Source: Setoptus koraiensis (Eukaryota > Arthropoda). From it: a DNA stretch of 64,000 nt. Below the pieces are notes generated by a model that was not told the DNA's origin, made no database searches, and saw nothing but the letters and a program-made list of their open reading frames with translations. How positions within the stretch are numbered: position 1 is the first letter of the stretch; each line of letters starts with the position of its first letter. Positions 13,444 to 25,622 of the stretch are shown here, piece by piece. A program made the position numbers and the translations under genes. The stretch spans positions 5,456,001 through 5,520,000 of the forward strand of contig CM106585.1 in assembly GCA_048013815.1 (NCBI GenBank), in the 5' to 3' direction.

Positions 13444-13477
13444 CGATTTGCGAGCGAATTCTCGCTCGTGCAAATCG
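13444..13477. repeat. Hairpin with 14-bp stem and 2-nt bulge
   Basis: CGATTTGC GAGCGA pairs with TCGCTC GT GCAAATCG around a short ATTC loop. Confidence 0.8.
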
Positions 13478-13727
13478 CAAAAGAATCGCTCATTGCGCTC
13501 GATTCTTTTGAATATTCGTCTCGCCAGTCTCCCCATTACATAATACCGCTGTATGGTCCGTGCACCACTGTCCGTGTTGTATAAACCCACATACGGGTTT
13601 ATACACAAGTATTCGGGTTTATACACAAGCGCGCGTATGCCGCGGACGGGCCGCGCTGACGCAACACGCGCATAATAACAGTGGCCCCAATTTTTATGGC
13701 TTCTTTTGTCGCAAACACATATGCTGC

Positions 13728-13808
13728 CTCGGTCGCTCGGTCGCTATGCCGCTCCGCCGGTCGGTCGCCATGCCGGTCGGTCGCTCGGTCGCTCTGCCGG
13801 TCGCTCGG
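13728..13808. repeat. GGTCGGTCGC-type repeat
   Basis: Imperfect units of GGTCGCTCGGTCGC and CATGCCGGTCGGTCGC. Confidence 0.8.
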
Positions 13809-14816
13809 GCGGCGTCCCGGCGCGTCGGCGAGCCAAGTGGGAGTTTCTGTTTGCTGCGCTCGTTTGAGTGTCATCATTGCATAACATCGAGCTCGCCAAT
13901 CAAGGTCGCCGCCATCAAGGCAGCCATTGAGCTGGGCCCCTTGTGCACAAGCGCCAGCGTTATAATTTATGTTAAAAATAAGCCCGGCGCGCTCGTTAAT
14001 GAATCGTCATCGCGCTGTCTAAAATCTAATTAGGTCACACAATTAGTGTGCAATCATTGTGTTGGGCCCGACACATTTCGCGTGCGCCGGCGCGCCCTCC
14101 CATCGGCTCCCATGGTTTGTGGCTGTGAGTGCCGACAATATTCCAGTTGTTGCGCACATCTCAATGGGCTCCGCGGGCTCAACGGGTTGGCCGGGTGGGC
14201 CGGGTTGGCCGCAATGCTCGCCAGTTGCAGCGAGCCATCATTAAATTGACAACAACGCTGGCCCCAAACAAGCGATAAAAGCGGGCGGCGGGCCGAATAA
14301 GGGCTTTGTTTTCTTGACACCGAGCGGCCGAGCCGGCCGAACGGGTTCAGCATCAAAACACTGGCACAAGCTGGCTGCCAATTGGCGCCCATTGGCAAGG
14401 TGATGCGGCGCTGTTGTCGGCTGCACAGTTTATTGGTTAATTAATGCTAACCAGTCATCAAAAAGTGCCCTGTGTGCCACGTGCCTCGTGGCGCCACTCA
14501 ACATTGCGGATGCATCTCAACAAATTTAAGTCTGTCTGTCAAGTCGGCTGGCCAGTGTTACGCAATATGCGCACTCCAAGTTTACGCACTGAATACATCG
14601 CCCACATTGGGCCATGTGCTGGCCTGTATCATGCACACTGACAGCGTCGCCGTATCTGGGGCCCCAGCCTCGTGTTACATTTTGTGTCTGAATTGGCAAG
14701 ACCGATTTTTCGCAGCGACAGCAGCTCTTGTTGTTGCTGCTGAGCGAATTTAGTGCCCCGGCCCAGACAACCAAACAATCGCCATAAATGCACACAAATT
14801 TGGGCCCTTTGGGCAG

Positions 14817-14864
14817 CATTCGTCCCGAAATGGGGCACGCAAATGCCCCAATTCGGGACGAATG
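14817..14864. repeat. Hairpin: 20-bp arms with one mismatch, 8-nt loop
   Basis: Left arm 14817-14836 and right arm 14845-14864 are reverse complements except for one central A/T change; the loop is 14837-14844. It is the longest stem seen in the window. Confidence 0.9.
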
Positions 14865-15084
14865 GCGCGCTCGGTGAGTTGCAGTGTCTGCTGGCTGGCT
14901 GGCTGTTGTCGCAAACAGATTATAATGCGCCGACAGATAATAATGATTGCCCAGTTTATCGTCACACAACTGGCTGTGGCTGGCGTGTGGCGTTTTTGCT
15001 TTTGTGGGGGGGCCCCTTCCCGCTTGCAGTCAGTATTAATCACACGGCGGCTAAACAGTGTTGGTTGTGTTTTTTCCTTTTGGG

Positions 15085-15130
15085 CCCCGTTCTTTCGGGC
15101 CCCGTTCTTTCGGGCCCCGTTCTTCTGGGC
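15085..15130. repeat. GGGCCCCGTTCTTTC repeat
   Basis: Three to four copies of a 15-bp unit built on GGGCCC. Confidence 0.85.
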
Positions 15131-15631
15131 CCGCGCTCTTTCTGGCTCCGGCGTGGGTGCATCGTTGATTGACTGGCGCGTTTACTTCCTCTCGATGGAG
15201 CGGCCCGGTCTCGGTGCAGTCGGCAGCCCGCTCTGGTGCGCCCAGAAATAATAATAACAACGGCCTGTTAATTAAGGGCGCATCTAATCGGGCCGTCGGC
15301 AAACAATGGCCGTGGTTTGTATCAAATCCAGCACACACACACCCAATTGTATCGTTACCCGAGCGCCACAAATGCCGCTGTCCGACAAATTTGAGTGCAT
15401 TTCCACTGACGACAACAGCACCTATATATCAACACGCAGCAGCCGAAAACAAACTGGGGCCCCGCCAGGCCAGCATATCCAGTTACAAACACATTAACAT
15501 TGTTTTTTGCCCACTGCATGTAAAACTGTATGTAATAATTCATCATTCAGACGGCCAATCCGTCAAAATTATTTCATTTCGTTGTGATTGTGTCAACATT
15601 GTTTGCACTTGATTCGCGCCCCAGCGCGCTC

Positions 15632-15748
15632 CATACCCAACAATACTGTACAGTACATACCCAACAATACTGTACAGTACATACCCAACAGTGCATACCC
15701 AACAATACATAGCCGACAATACATACCCAACAATACATGGCCGACATT
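15632..15748. repeat. ATACCCAACAATAC minisatellite with internal palindromes
   Basis: Two perfect 24-bp units, each with TACTGTACAGTA, are followed by about five shorter ATACCCAACA/ATAGCCGACA units. Confidence 0.9.
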
Positions 15749-16130
15749 ACGACACACGGGTGGTATACCCTGGTGGCGATGGGGCCGGGCCGGGCCGACA
15801 AATGTGAGGCTCACATTTGGAGCTTGTGTCGCCATCTCGCGGCGCCGATCACAGTTGCCAGTTGTTGTTGTTGTTGATGTTGCTGGCAGTTGGCGGGGGC
15901 CTAATTAGCGTCAGTTAATTATTGGTGCTGTTGCACAACACGTATTGGTATTATGGATAATGCCAAGTGTAATTCTATAATACACATAACGCACGCACCG
16001 ATAGACAGATTGAAGAAGGTATTATAGCCATAGTATTGCCAGTGGCTGATGGCAGCGATATGGGCGCTATGGTTGATCGATAGTCGTAATTGGTCGACGA
16101 GAGTGACGGTAAATTTGTTTTGTATTTGTG

Positions 16131-16230
16131 CAACAACGACGACGACGACAACAACAACAACAGCGACAACAACAACAACAACAACAGCGACAACAACAAC
16201 AACAACAACAGCGACAACAACAACAGCGGC
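16131..16230. repeat. CAA/GCGACAA triplet minisatellite
   Basis: Blocks of (CAA)n interrupted at regular spacing by AGCGACAA. Confidence 0.9.
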
Positions 16231-17744
16231 AGAGTTGTGCTGAGTCGACTGTATGCGATTGATAGAATTACAGCCGGGATATAAATGAATTGCAGGGGCG
16301 CCTGTTGGGCAATATTGCACGACTCGCATGTATGGATCGGGGATAATTGGGTTGCGCGAATGGGCGCGAGGGCGCCTCGAGAAGGCTGGCCGGCGCGCGA
16401 GACCGACGAGCACGCCCGACACGGGCCAAAGCGAGATTTCGAGCGGCGAATCACGTGAGCTCGTTACATCACCGACTGGCCGATATTATATAACCGATAT
16501 ATAAGTATTCACAGTGCCGTGCGACTGGCAATCGTGAATACACGCCGTAGATAGAGGACGCGCGCTTTAGACGGTAGATAGCGCGTATAGACAAAGATAA
16601 TTGCAATTTATAAAGTTATCTTAATCTAACTGCGAGCTGACAGCGAGCTCGCGAGTTGCCGTCGCGAGACGCGGCCAGACGGCGCCCGAGTCTCGGAGTG
16701 GGCAAATGTGTGTGCTCAGCGTTTTAATTGGATGTAACAAAAGGCGCAAAGTATCTGTCAAGATGTGACTTAGGTGAATTCGGTGGGCTCTTCTGGGCTC
16801 TCGTTGGGGCTCGCCGGCGCTCGAGTCAAATTCGTGCCCAGTGACATAACAGTGTTTGCCGAGCAGCTAGCTGGGTAAACAACGACGACGACGACGCAAC
16901 GATGAGTCAGTTCACGACAAATGAAATTCACGCGAAGGCGCACATTTTGTCAAGATATTTTATGGCCAACTGCCAATGCCGGCGCACACCGACACGCACA
17001 CATGACATAAATGGCACGCTTGTTGCCGTCTTGTGCCGTCTTGTGCCGTCGCACACGCACATCGCGTCGGGGATGAATTTTTCATGAGGCCCACGTAAGT
17101 TGCAAAGTCAATTATAGTGTGCACATACTATTATGATAGCAACGACAGCGACAGCAACAGCGACGACAACAACAGCGAATAGCAGCAAATATTCGCAGGT
17201 GAATAGTTGCCGCGCAGTTGCGCAAGAATGGCGCTCACTTCCGGAAGTGGCTGCCAATGGGTCGCAAACAAGCGCGAGGGGCGCAAACAAGCGCCACGCA
17301 AAGTGCAACGGTCCACCCAGTGAACGGGACCCAGTTAGCACAAGCGTCGAGCTTGCGGACCTGTCTAAACGGGGCCCATTGTTTTGGCAGTTTGAGCGAC
17401 ACTTGGCGCCGGGCCGGCTGAAAAAGTGACTTGTGAGAAAAAGAGACACAAAAACAATGTGTGCATATGATAATTGTCAGATGTGTTCTCGGAAGTAGTT
17501 AGTGCTTGTGTCGGCCGCGACGCTCACCAGTTGGCACTCACATAATCGTTACAATAGCCGAATAATACACAATATATGTATATATTATATTAGATCGCGA
17601 TAGCTGTTGTCATGTCACTGTCATGCTGCTAGATATTACATAATATGCTAAATGTGCAATTTGAAAATTTCTAGCGGCCCAACGCTCGATTGCTGGCGAG
17701 TCACACGCATCGGGCGCAAGCCTGGGGCCGGCAACAAATACGAC

Positions 17745-17845
17745 GACTGTTACATAATAATGTTGATGTAGTTACATAATAACACTGTTGCAGTAACATA
17801 ACAACGCTGTTGTAGTTACATAATGACGTTGATGCAGTTGCTTAT
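17745..17845. repeat. About 30-bp repeat carrying GTTACATAAT
   Basis: Four imperfect units of GTTACATAATnAnGnTGnTGnAGT. Three contain TTACATAA; the fourth reads TAACATAA. Confidence 0.85.
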
Positions 17846-18046
17846 CACGGTGCACACGCTCTAATATTGAGTGATCGGCGATATCAGTGGCTAATGTAGC
17901 GGTCAATTTGGTCGCAATAATGGCTCAACAAGCCTGATTGCTCTCGCAGCAGAACAGTCAGGGACATCGCTGGCAAGTCACTCAATAATGGATCATTTGC
18001 CACTGCTAGTCTCGTCATTTTTGGCACGGGCCGCTCTGAACAAACT

Positions 18047-18182
18047 CCAGCGAATATCCAGCGAATATCCAGTGAATATCCAGCGAATATCCAGCGAATA
18101 TCCAGTGAATATCCAGTGAATATCCGGTGAATATCCAGTGAATATCCAGTGAATATCCAGTGAATATCCAGTGAATATCCGG
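18047..18182. repeat. 11-bp minisatellite CCAGYGAATAT, about 12 copies
   Basis: Twelve near-identical head-to-tail copies. Variation is almost confined to one C/T position, with two units carrying CCGG for CCAG. Confidence 0.95.
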
Positions 18183-18685
18183 TGATTTCCACCTCAACAC
18201 TTCTGTCATTCATGATTTATCGCTGGATCATCGTTTCAGCGAGATACGAGCAATATTTACATGCGAGACTGGACAGTTGTTGCTGCAATTATCGCCTCAC
18301 CGACTGAACCGACAAACCGACAAACCGATTGTGAACCGATCGAAGGGCTGACTGGCGGCGAGAAATCTCTCGAGCCGACGCTGGTCACGAGATTGACTGT
18401 AATTGTGGCGCAATTAAGCGCAACAACAGGCGCCGGTCAGTCGATCAACATTCACACGCGAGGCATCGTCTGGCGTGCCGAGATCCGACGAGTAGCGCGT
18501 GCGATTCGAATCGCATCGTCTGGCCGACACGAGTCGCATCGAGCTCGAACTGGGGGCCGACCGTTCGGCTGGCACCGACGATTGTATATGGGTTTGCGTT
18601 GGGGCGCCGCTGTGCGCGTCGGTCAGTCGCCGCGGACGATCGACTCGATTGAGTGGATAGGCACGGATATTCGCAATAGCAACAT

Positions 18686-18800
18686 TCATAATGGTGGTAA
18701 TATTCGTAATATCAGTATTCACGATATCAGTAATGTTCACAATATCAGTAATATTCACAATGTCAGTATTCACAATGTCGGTATTCACAATATTGGCATC
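18686..18800. repeat. TATTCACAATATCAG repeat
   Basis: Imperfect 15-18 bp units; about seven copies. Confidence 0.85.
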
Positions 18801-19173
18801 TTTAGTACGTCTGTGCGCCCCGAACCGAACAACCGGCAACGATAATAAGTGGACGGCAGTGCGTGCCGCAACACGAGCAGACAAAACACGCGCTCGTGAA
18901 TAATGTGTGAATATCAATTATATTTAGCTTGCCGGATGATTGGTTGGGCGCTGCAGTCGCATTTGGATTGCGCGATTCGCAACGAAGCGCCCCCTCAGAT
19001 TATCTGGCATTGCGAAATGGACGACAGTTGCTTGTCGGCAGTGGCCGGCGAGCATTTTCAAATCGGTCGGTTGTCGCACAATAAATCACGGGCTTACCAC
19101 CGGACACACAGGAACAGAGTATTAAAATTCACATTTTGATGTGATTCGTGCACGCGCCCGCCAGTCGCACCAT

Positions 19174-19202
19174 CTCGCCGGCACGTAACACGTGCCGGCG
19201 AG
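19174..19202. repeat. Perfect hairpin, 13-bp arms, 3-nt loop
   Basis: CTCGCCGGCACGT at 19174-19186 and its exact reverse complement at 19190-19202. Confidence 0.95.
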
Positions 19203-19436
19203 TAGTATTTCATAATGGTCGACGGCGTTGACACAAACTGTTGGCTTGACATTGTCGCCTCAATTGATCGGTTGTTCGCGTTGCTCGGCCGACAAGTCGC
19301 CGCTTGTCTTAGGCGGCCTAAGTTGGGCCGCCGCAATTTTATAACTTGTTTTGTAAGCGGCCCATGCATGCACGATTTCCGCCGCTCCACTTCCGGCTAC
19401 ACCTATCCGCGGGCGTGCGTGCCGCCGGCCAGCCGA

Positions 19437-19502
19437 CCATTTGGCCGACCGACTGTTCGACCGACTGGCCGACCGACTGTTCGACCGACTGACCGACCGA
19501 CG
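19437..19502. repeat. GACCGACTGTTC repeat
   Basis: Tandem GACCGACTGnnC units, about five copies. Confidence 0.85.
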
Positions 19503-19572
19503 GACACGAAAATGGAAACTGTTTGATGCGAGCGACGGCCCCAAAATAAGCTGTGTGTTTGTGGCGGGCGCC

Positions 19573-19650
19573 ACATGAGCGATATGGGCGACATGGGCGA
19601 CGAGGGCGACATGGGCGACATGGGCGACATGGGCGACGAGGGCGACATGA
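19573..19650. repeat. 9-bp repeat GGGCGACAT
   Basis: About eight copies, with ATG and GAG alternating in part. Confidence 0.9.
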
Positions 19651-21103
19651 GCGTGCAAATGCAAAGCAAACATGACCGACGAGCGCCGCTTGTCGGGGCC
19701 CATTTGGGGCCCGATTAATTTATCGTGTGCGGCGATTGTGTAATCATTGTGTGCGGGTCAAGCTCGGCCGGCCAGTTTGTGGTCTGTGTATCTGTCATCG
19801 ATGTCGCGCACGAGCCTCATCGCGGGCCCCAAAATTGATGGCTGTCTTGTCGGGCCGGCGCGCGCGCTCGTTGAGCGAACCCGTTGCCAGGGCAAACATA
19901 AACAACGATTTATCTGGACGGCTAACCGCTCGCCAGCCAGCCAGCGGCGCGCGACAGCCAGCGGCACGCGATTGCCCGTGCCTCGCCGGAGTAACGATAA
20001 ATTGATGATACTTGTCTGGCGCTCGCTGGCCCCTTTGGCCCCCTGGCCCCGTTCGGGCCCGCGGCTGGCCGGTCGCTCACGCTGGTCGGCTGCCGACCGC
20101 ACACCGGCCAGCGGGGCACTTTCGCCAGCGACACACACAAGCGGGCTCAACGCAATAGCAAGCGGCCACCGCGATCAGTAGTTACATAATGTCGATTGCG
20201 CTCGAAAGTGGGCCCCGTCGGCAGCACTGCACGACCGGTCGACGGCGAGCTTGGCCAGTTCCGCCAGTTCCGCCAGTTTGGCCAGTTTGGCCGGTTTGGC
20301 AAACTTGGCGAGCCGTTTGGCGGCCCGACCGGGCGCTCATAAAGAGCCGATCAAGTCGATGCCGGCTTGCGACTGCGAATCTGCGTCCGGCCCGTTCATT
20401 TCATAACTGGCCAGCCCCTTTGCTCCCGTGAGCGATGTGACTCAAAAAACGTTCATCTAGTTGATCAAGAAAGTGGTTCGCTGCTGACGCCCGCAAAATC
20501 GTTGCGAGCGCGGACAAACTCGCCCATACGCTGCGGTCAAACCGGGCCGGCGGCAACTTGTTATGGTCGCAACAAAAAGTGCGCACCGGCCCGACGATAT
20601 GCTGACTGGCCTAGACTGGTCGTTTGTTTCGAGCGGTGGGCGCCATCGCGGCCCGAAATGCACGTGTGTTTGGCACACAAATAAGACACACAAATTGGCA
20701 CACAAACAACAAATCACCAGCGCTGCGCCACAAATGCGCCCCAAAACAAATCAGTGAATAGCCCAAATGAGTGGGGCCCGACAAGCGTGCACGCGATCGC
20801 GGCGAACAGTTTTGGAATGGTTGCGAAATACTCTGGCATGGTTGCGAAATACTTTTGGAATTGACATTTCACGCCATGCGATAGTTGGTATAAATACAAA
20901 AATGATCAAAAGGTTTGTCGCGCTCAGCTGATTCCGACGGTCACGTCTGGTGGCGTTGCGAGACGGTCTGGCCTCGAAACGGAGTCGCCCCAAATGTGCG
21001 CGTCTGGCAATTGATTTGATGCGTCCGAATGCCTCGGATTTGTTCATCTGTGCACAATTAGAACGTGCAGGTTCGGCGCGGTGCGCGCTCTCAGACAATT
21101 GGC

Positions 21104-21172
21104 GCGCCCGACTATAGCGACGTTCGCGACTATGGCGACTAAAGCGACTATGGCGACTCTCGCGACTCGCCA
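21104..21172. repeat. GGCGACTAT repeat
   Basis: Imperfect 9-12 bp units of GCGACTATGGCGACT. Confidence 0.8.
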
Positions 21173-21534
21173 CTCGAGGGCCACTTGTCGAGCCACAAGC
21201 GGCGACGGGCCGCTGAAACGAGCGATTAGTGGCAATTTGGAGCGGGCCCAACGAGACGCGAGACAGAGTCGTCACGGGCCGTATCAGTGGCTGGCACCAT
21301 GATAACAACAACAAATTAGATCGAGTTAACAGTCTCGTCTGGCTCGTCGGGTTTGACGGGGCGACGGCTTAGCGCGAACGGCTCACCGAGCCGATTGGAA
21401 ATGACGCGCCCACTGTGTGGCTCGGCGCGAGACGCGGCCGCTTTAATTGCGAGGCTGCCATTTTTTGGGGCCCGCGCGAGCACCTATGCACGCGCCGGCC
21501 CGTGTGTTGCAAATGGCAGTTACAATGGCAGTTT

Positions 21535-21562
21535 GTGTGTCTAGCCGGTCGGCTAGACACAC
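21535..21562. repeat. Perfect hairpin, 13-bp arms, 2-nt loop
   Basis: GTGTGTCTAGCCG at 21535-21547 and its exact reverse complement at 21550-21562. Confidence 0.95.
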
Positions 21563-21725
21563 CTTGTGTCGCTACAATAATCGTGTGCCAGAATCGTCGC
21601 GTGTAGCAGTCGTCGGCGGCCGGCGGAAACCAATGGCTTCCCGATGCCGGCACGCGGATATTGGCGGATATTGATGGGATGAGGTATTGACGTGCCGCGT
21701 CAACGCGGCGCTGACTGTGACTTAC

Positions 21726-22416
21726 CCGCCAAAATTGAATCGCGACGGCGAATGGGAGCCCGACTTGCGCGGGCTTATCCTGCCGGCCCCGCCGGCGCTG
21801 CTCAATTGGTGCTGCTCGTGTTGATGCGGATGTTGTTGCTGTTGTTGTTGTTGCTGTTGTTGCTGCTGTTGTTGCTGTTGTTGCTGTTGTTGTTGGTGCT
21901 GCTGTTGCCGATGCGGGCCCGCACTTGATTGATGCCTAACTAATGATCTGTGCAGGCTGCACGTCATTTGCTCCAGTTGTGCCGCGTCTCGGCCGGCCGG
22001 CCCGCCGCCCGTCCGGCAAGACACTTTGGCCGGGTCGGGGTGCTCGTCGCAAACGTTCGTGATAGATATGGAGCACCTGGGCCGGCGCTGGGTGTGCTCG
22101 TCCGTGGGCGCCGCCGTTTCGCTTGTTTGCGCTTCTTTCGGGGCGCCCGTTGCCCGTTGTTCGCCGGGCCGCCGGCTCGTCGAATCCGCGTCGCCGTCCG
22201 CTGGCTGTTGCCGGTCCGCTGGCCACTGCGAGCCGGCCGCCCTGTTCCCGTGAGTGACCTCGCCCGAACTCTGCTGCACAGAGCACACCACTGATTTGAT
22301 GGCCCCGTCACACTGATCAGTCTGGTCGCAGCACAACAACTGCGTCACCTGGCCGGCTGGTGTCGCTGCGTCGGGCTCGTGCTCGACAATCGGTGCAATA
22401 CTGCTGTTTTGCGCGT

Positions 22417-22454
<38 letters not shown>

Positions 22455-23371
22455 GCAACCACCTCTGAACAACAACAACCGCTGACGGCCAGCAGGTCTG
22501 TTTGTGACACGGCACAGCTAGGGGCGGGTGTCGCGGGCTTGCCGCTCAATTGCTCGTCGCTGCCCGTCGCTTGATCGCCGGCCGGCGCAAGCGGAACCCG
22601 GAAAATATTATTATCACTGATTGTCAACGGAAACGGGCCGGCGCCGCCACAGCCCGGACTCGTGGGCGTGCTACTCAGCGACTGGGCGCCGCTGTAACAC
22701 TGCTGCTGCTGCGGCTGCTGGCCGTTAGGGCGCGCAGCCATTCTAAATCTAAAAAAGCACATAGGGTCGGAACAGACGGGCGTGGTCGCTAGGCACTGTT
22801 GTCGCTTTAGGTTGTTCGGGTTGGTGTCGCCGCTGTCCAGCTCCAACTGCAATCTCGGCTCGTCCCGGTAGGCGGCGCTGGCGCTAACGGTGGCGTTGGT
22901 GGAGCTGGTGTCGGTGTCGGTGTCGTCGGCGTTGCTGCTGCTGCTGTCGTCGAGCTGACCGAGCTGTTCTCTCATTTTGGACTGTTGCTGTTGCTGGTAA
23001 AGCTGCTGACAGAGGGCACAATCCGCTCGGGCAAAGGTGGTGCCACTATCGAAATCCTCGTGACTATTCGCACTGTTCCGGTTGTGCGCCCCGAACAGCT
23101 GACCAGAGGAATACCTGTCGTGGTTGTTGGCGGCCCCGACCAGGCCCGTGCCGCTCGACGAGCGCTGGTATTTGTAGCCGCACATGGGCGCGTCCAGGCC
23201 GCCGCCGCTGCTGCTGCCCAGGGTATTTGTGGTGCGAAATCTGATTGGCGAGTGCTGTCTAGCGCGGTGGCTACTGGCAAAAGGACTGGTTGCGTCATTT
23301 AGGCCGCCGCCGCACTGCAACTGATTGTGGCCGCCCGAGCTGGCGCTAGCGCTGGCCCGCCTCCTAAACAT
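21726..23371 (-). CDS. PDE4: Candidate PDE4 alternative first exon starting MFRRRAS, 548 codons
   Basis: The ATG at 23371-23369 is preceded five codons upstream by an in-frame TAG. The frame stays open for 548 codons plus two bases and ends at a strong donor GGCGG|GTAAGT. The product begins MFRRRASASASS, with a PKA-type R-R-x-S site within the first seven residues. It has an acidic Asp/Ser/Thr region near residues 140-160, several Cys pairs, one Gln run near residues 315-325 and another near 500-525, and ends SPRKSGSHSPSRFNFGG. It lies downstream of the UCR1 exon on the same strand, so a transcript starting here would skip RRESF and splice directly to a later PDE4 exon. The two-base phase is identical to that of the UCR1 exon's donor, which makes this feasible. 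No residue identity to known short PDE4 forms is visible. It could instead be the first exon of an unrecognised gene. Confidence 0.6.
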
Positions 23372-24344
23372 GGCGCTACCTCTCCACTAGAGAGTCTTCA
23401 GTGCCCTGCCTGTGGCGTGTCTGATGCCCCTCTGCCGGGCCGGTACCCCTCTCTGTCTCTCTCTCTATATATATATATCTTAATCTGGTAGTGAAAAGTG
23501 GTTGCTGGCGAGCGTGAGTTTGCACTTAATTGGGCAGGAGGGGGCGCCAATTGGCCAATTCGAGCCAGATATTGGCCCCGTTAAATCGATGGCGAGTTAG
23601 CGCGAAATGCGCCTGTAAGTTGTGTGACGCAATGCGCTGTTGTGATTGTTGTTTTGATCGCTAGGTGCCCCAAACGGGGCCAAGATGTGCCATTTGAGTT
23701 GTTGCTTGGATGCTGCTGCTGTTGTTGTTGGCGCACGTTGTTGCTATTGTTGCACTTGTTTGCTGCACTTGAAAGCCGTTGCCGTTGCGCAATCTAAAGA
23801 TTATCCATCATTACCCGGGCCCCTGGCGAGCGTTTATTTCTCTGGCTGTATATCTGTGCGCGTTTCCCTGTAATTTCTTTGCGCGTTCAATCTTGTTTTT
23901 CTCGGTTCTTCGTTGTTCAATCTTGTTTTCGCTGTTCTTCTTTGTTCAGTCTTCGCTTCTTGTTGTTCACATTGAGTTCGCATTGAGTTCGCATTGAGTT
24001 CGCATCGGTTCACATTCGGTTCGCGTCGGTTCGCGTCGGTTCGCAGTGAGTTCATCAGAAGGGATAATTGTTAAACTGCTGGCGCGCGCCCACAAGCACG
24101 CTCTCTAGGTGGCGCTATGGCGCGGAATTGCTGCGAATTCTCGCTCGTCTTTTTTACGGGCCCCTCTTTTGTGTGTGTGTTATGATTGTTGTTGATTCAC
24201 TTGGCCACTTTTTGGTTTGTCGTTGCGTCGCAGTGTCTTGGCCGATAATCTGATAATCGCAGTTTCGCCAGTTGCCGAGCGGGCGAGTTGCGAGTTGTTT
24301 AAAATTGGCGAGCTCTTGTTTTCATTTCTATCAACTGCTGGCGT

Positions 24345-24395
24345 CGCTCGTTTGGCTCGCTTGGCTCGTTTGGCTCGCTTGGCTCGCTTGGCGCC
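24345..24395. repeat. 10-bp repeat TTGGCTCGCT
   Basis: About five copies. Confidence 0.85.
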
Positions 24396-24897
24396 CTAGC
24401 GGCCGCTCTCTCGACGTCTGCGGTGCGTCAAGACGCTCACTTAGACGTTTAGCCGCCGCTTTATTTATTTAGACACTGTTTATCTGTTTGCGAGACACGC
24501 CGTCATGGTGCGAGTCGTCATGTGATACAAACTTGCCAACTTGCACTGTTGCCGCTCACTTATGTATTATGTATGTTTCATGTGTGTGTGTGTGTACGTT
24601 GCGTAACTGGCAAGCTAGCCGCGGCGGCTACAGCAGCAGCGATATAAATGGATTGAGGTTACGCAACTGGCTGGCTGGCTGACAACATGCAACTAGAGAG
24701 CTGTGAGAGTCGGCTCAAGTGGGCCCGCCAGTGAGTGTGCGCCCCGTAGAGCGCGGTTACAAGTCGCGAACGGCCGCTAGGCGCAGCGCGCCATGTTGCT
24801 GCGCATAGCGGCGTACGGGCCGCCGCGGCGCGGCGGTAACGCTAAACGATACCAACGGCGATAACATCATCATCGTCGAGCATCATTAGCAACACAT

Positions 24898-24962
24898 AGA
24901 TACGTTCATATATACGCTCATATATACGCTCACATATACGTTCACATATATGTTTATATATA
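24898..24962. repeat. CATATATACGCT repeat
   Basis: Five imperfect copies of a 13-bp CATATATACGTTC-like unit. Confidence 0.85.
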
Positions 24963-25009
24963 AGTGCGTCCCGACTGGGCCCATTTTCCATCTTTTCCAC
25001 TCGCGGCTC

Positions 25010-25095
25010 CCATATCCCGTCGCACATCCAGTCGCGTATCCCGTCGCATATCCCGTCGCATATCCAGTCGCGTATCCCGTCGCATATCCAGTCGC
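25010..25095. repeat. CATATCCCGTCG/CATATCCAGTCG minisatellite
   Basis: Seven 12-bp units alternating CCCGTCG and CCAGTCG. Confidence 0.9.
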
Positions 25096-25549
25096 CTGGC
25101 GCCTCACGCGCCGTGAGCGCCCTCCGTCTCGCCGCCGTCGATCTCGGCGCGCTGCTAAGCTCGGCGCTGCAGTTGTTGTTTCGTTGTTGCTGCAGTTGTT
25201 GCTGCAGTTGTTGCTGCAGTTGCTGCTGCTGTTGTTGTTGTCGTTGTTGCTGCTGTTGTTGTTGTCGCTGCGGCAGTTGTTGTTGATTTTGTCGTTGTTG
25301 TCGGTCGGCCGGGCCGGGCCGCGCCGCGCCGCCCGACCGTACACACAATAAACTAAACGCAATAAAATAAACGAGTGCTCGACAACGGATGAGCGGAGCC
25401 GCGAACTCAATGAGCAGTGACTAACATCCATGCACTTGTCGCAACCGAGCAAATGGAAAAGCCCGACAAGTGCACGGTGCGACTTTCACCTGACGCGCTG
25501 CTCACTTGATGACTTTGCACGCCAAACCGCTCTCGCCTTGCACCAAACG

Positions 25550-25622
25550 GAGCCGCACTAAACGGAGCTGCACCAAGCGGAGCTGCACCGAACGGAGCTG
25601 CACCTAACGGAGCCCATGCAAA
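25550..25622. repeat. 15-bp repeat ACGGAGCTGCACCTA
   Basis: About five copies. Confidence 0.9.

Larger units (their letters stand above)
8499..21725. other. 13-kb non-coding interval between two candidate first exons
   Basis: Presumed intron or upstream flank of the 1094-codon exon. It contains many micro- and minisatellites, several hairpins and an AT-richer island at about 10440-12120. No open frame has convincing protein character, apart from the 60 in-frame codons directly upstream of the ATG at 8498. A frame at 12675-13349 (minus) lacks an ATG and was not accepted. Confidence 0.65.

Noticed and set aside
17884-18213. Minus-strand frame with a repeated YSLDIHWIFTG peptide.
   Set aside because: It is the 11-bp minisatellite read through in one frame; 11-bp units shift frame and only look periodic every 33 bp.
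18480-18560. GATTCGAATC palindrome resembling a tRNA B box.
   Set aside because: No A box at the right distance and no cloverleaf could be drawn. No tRNA or rRNA gene was found in the window.
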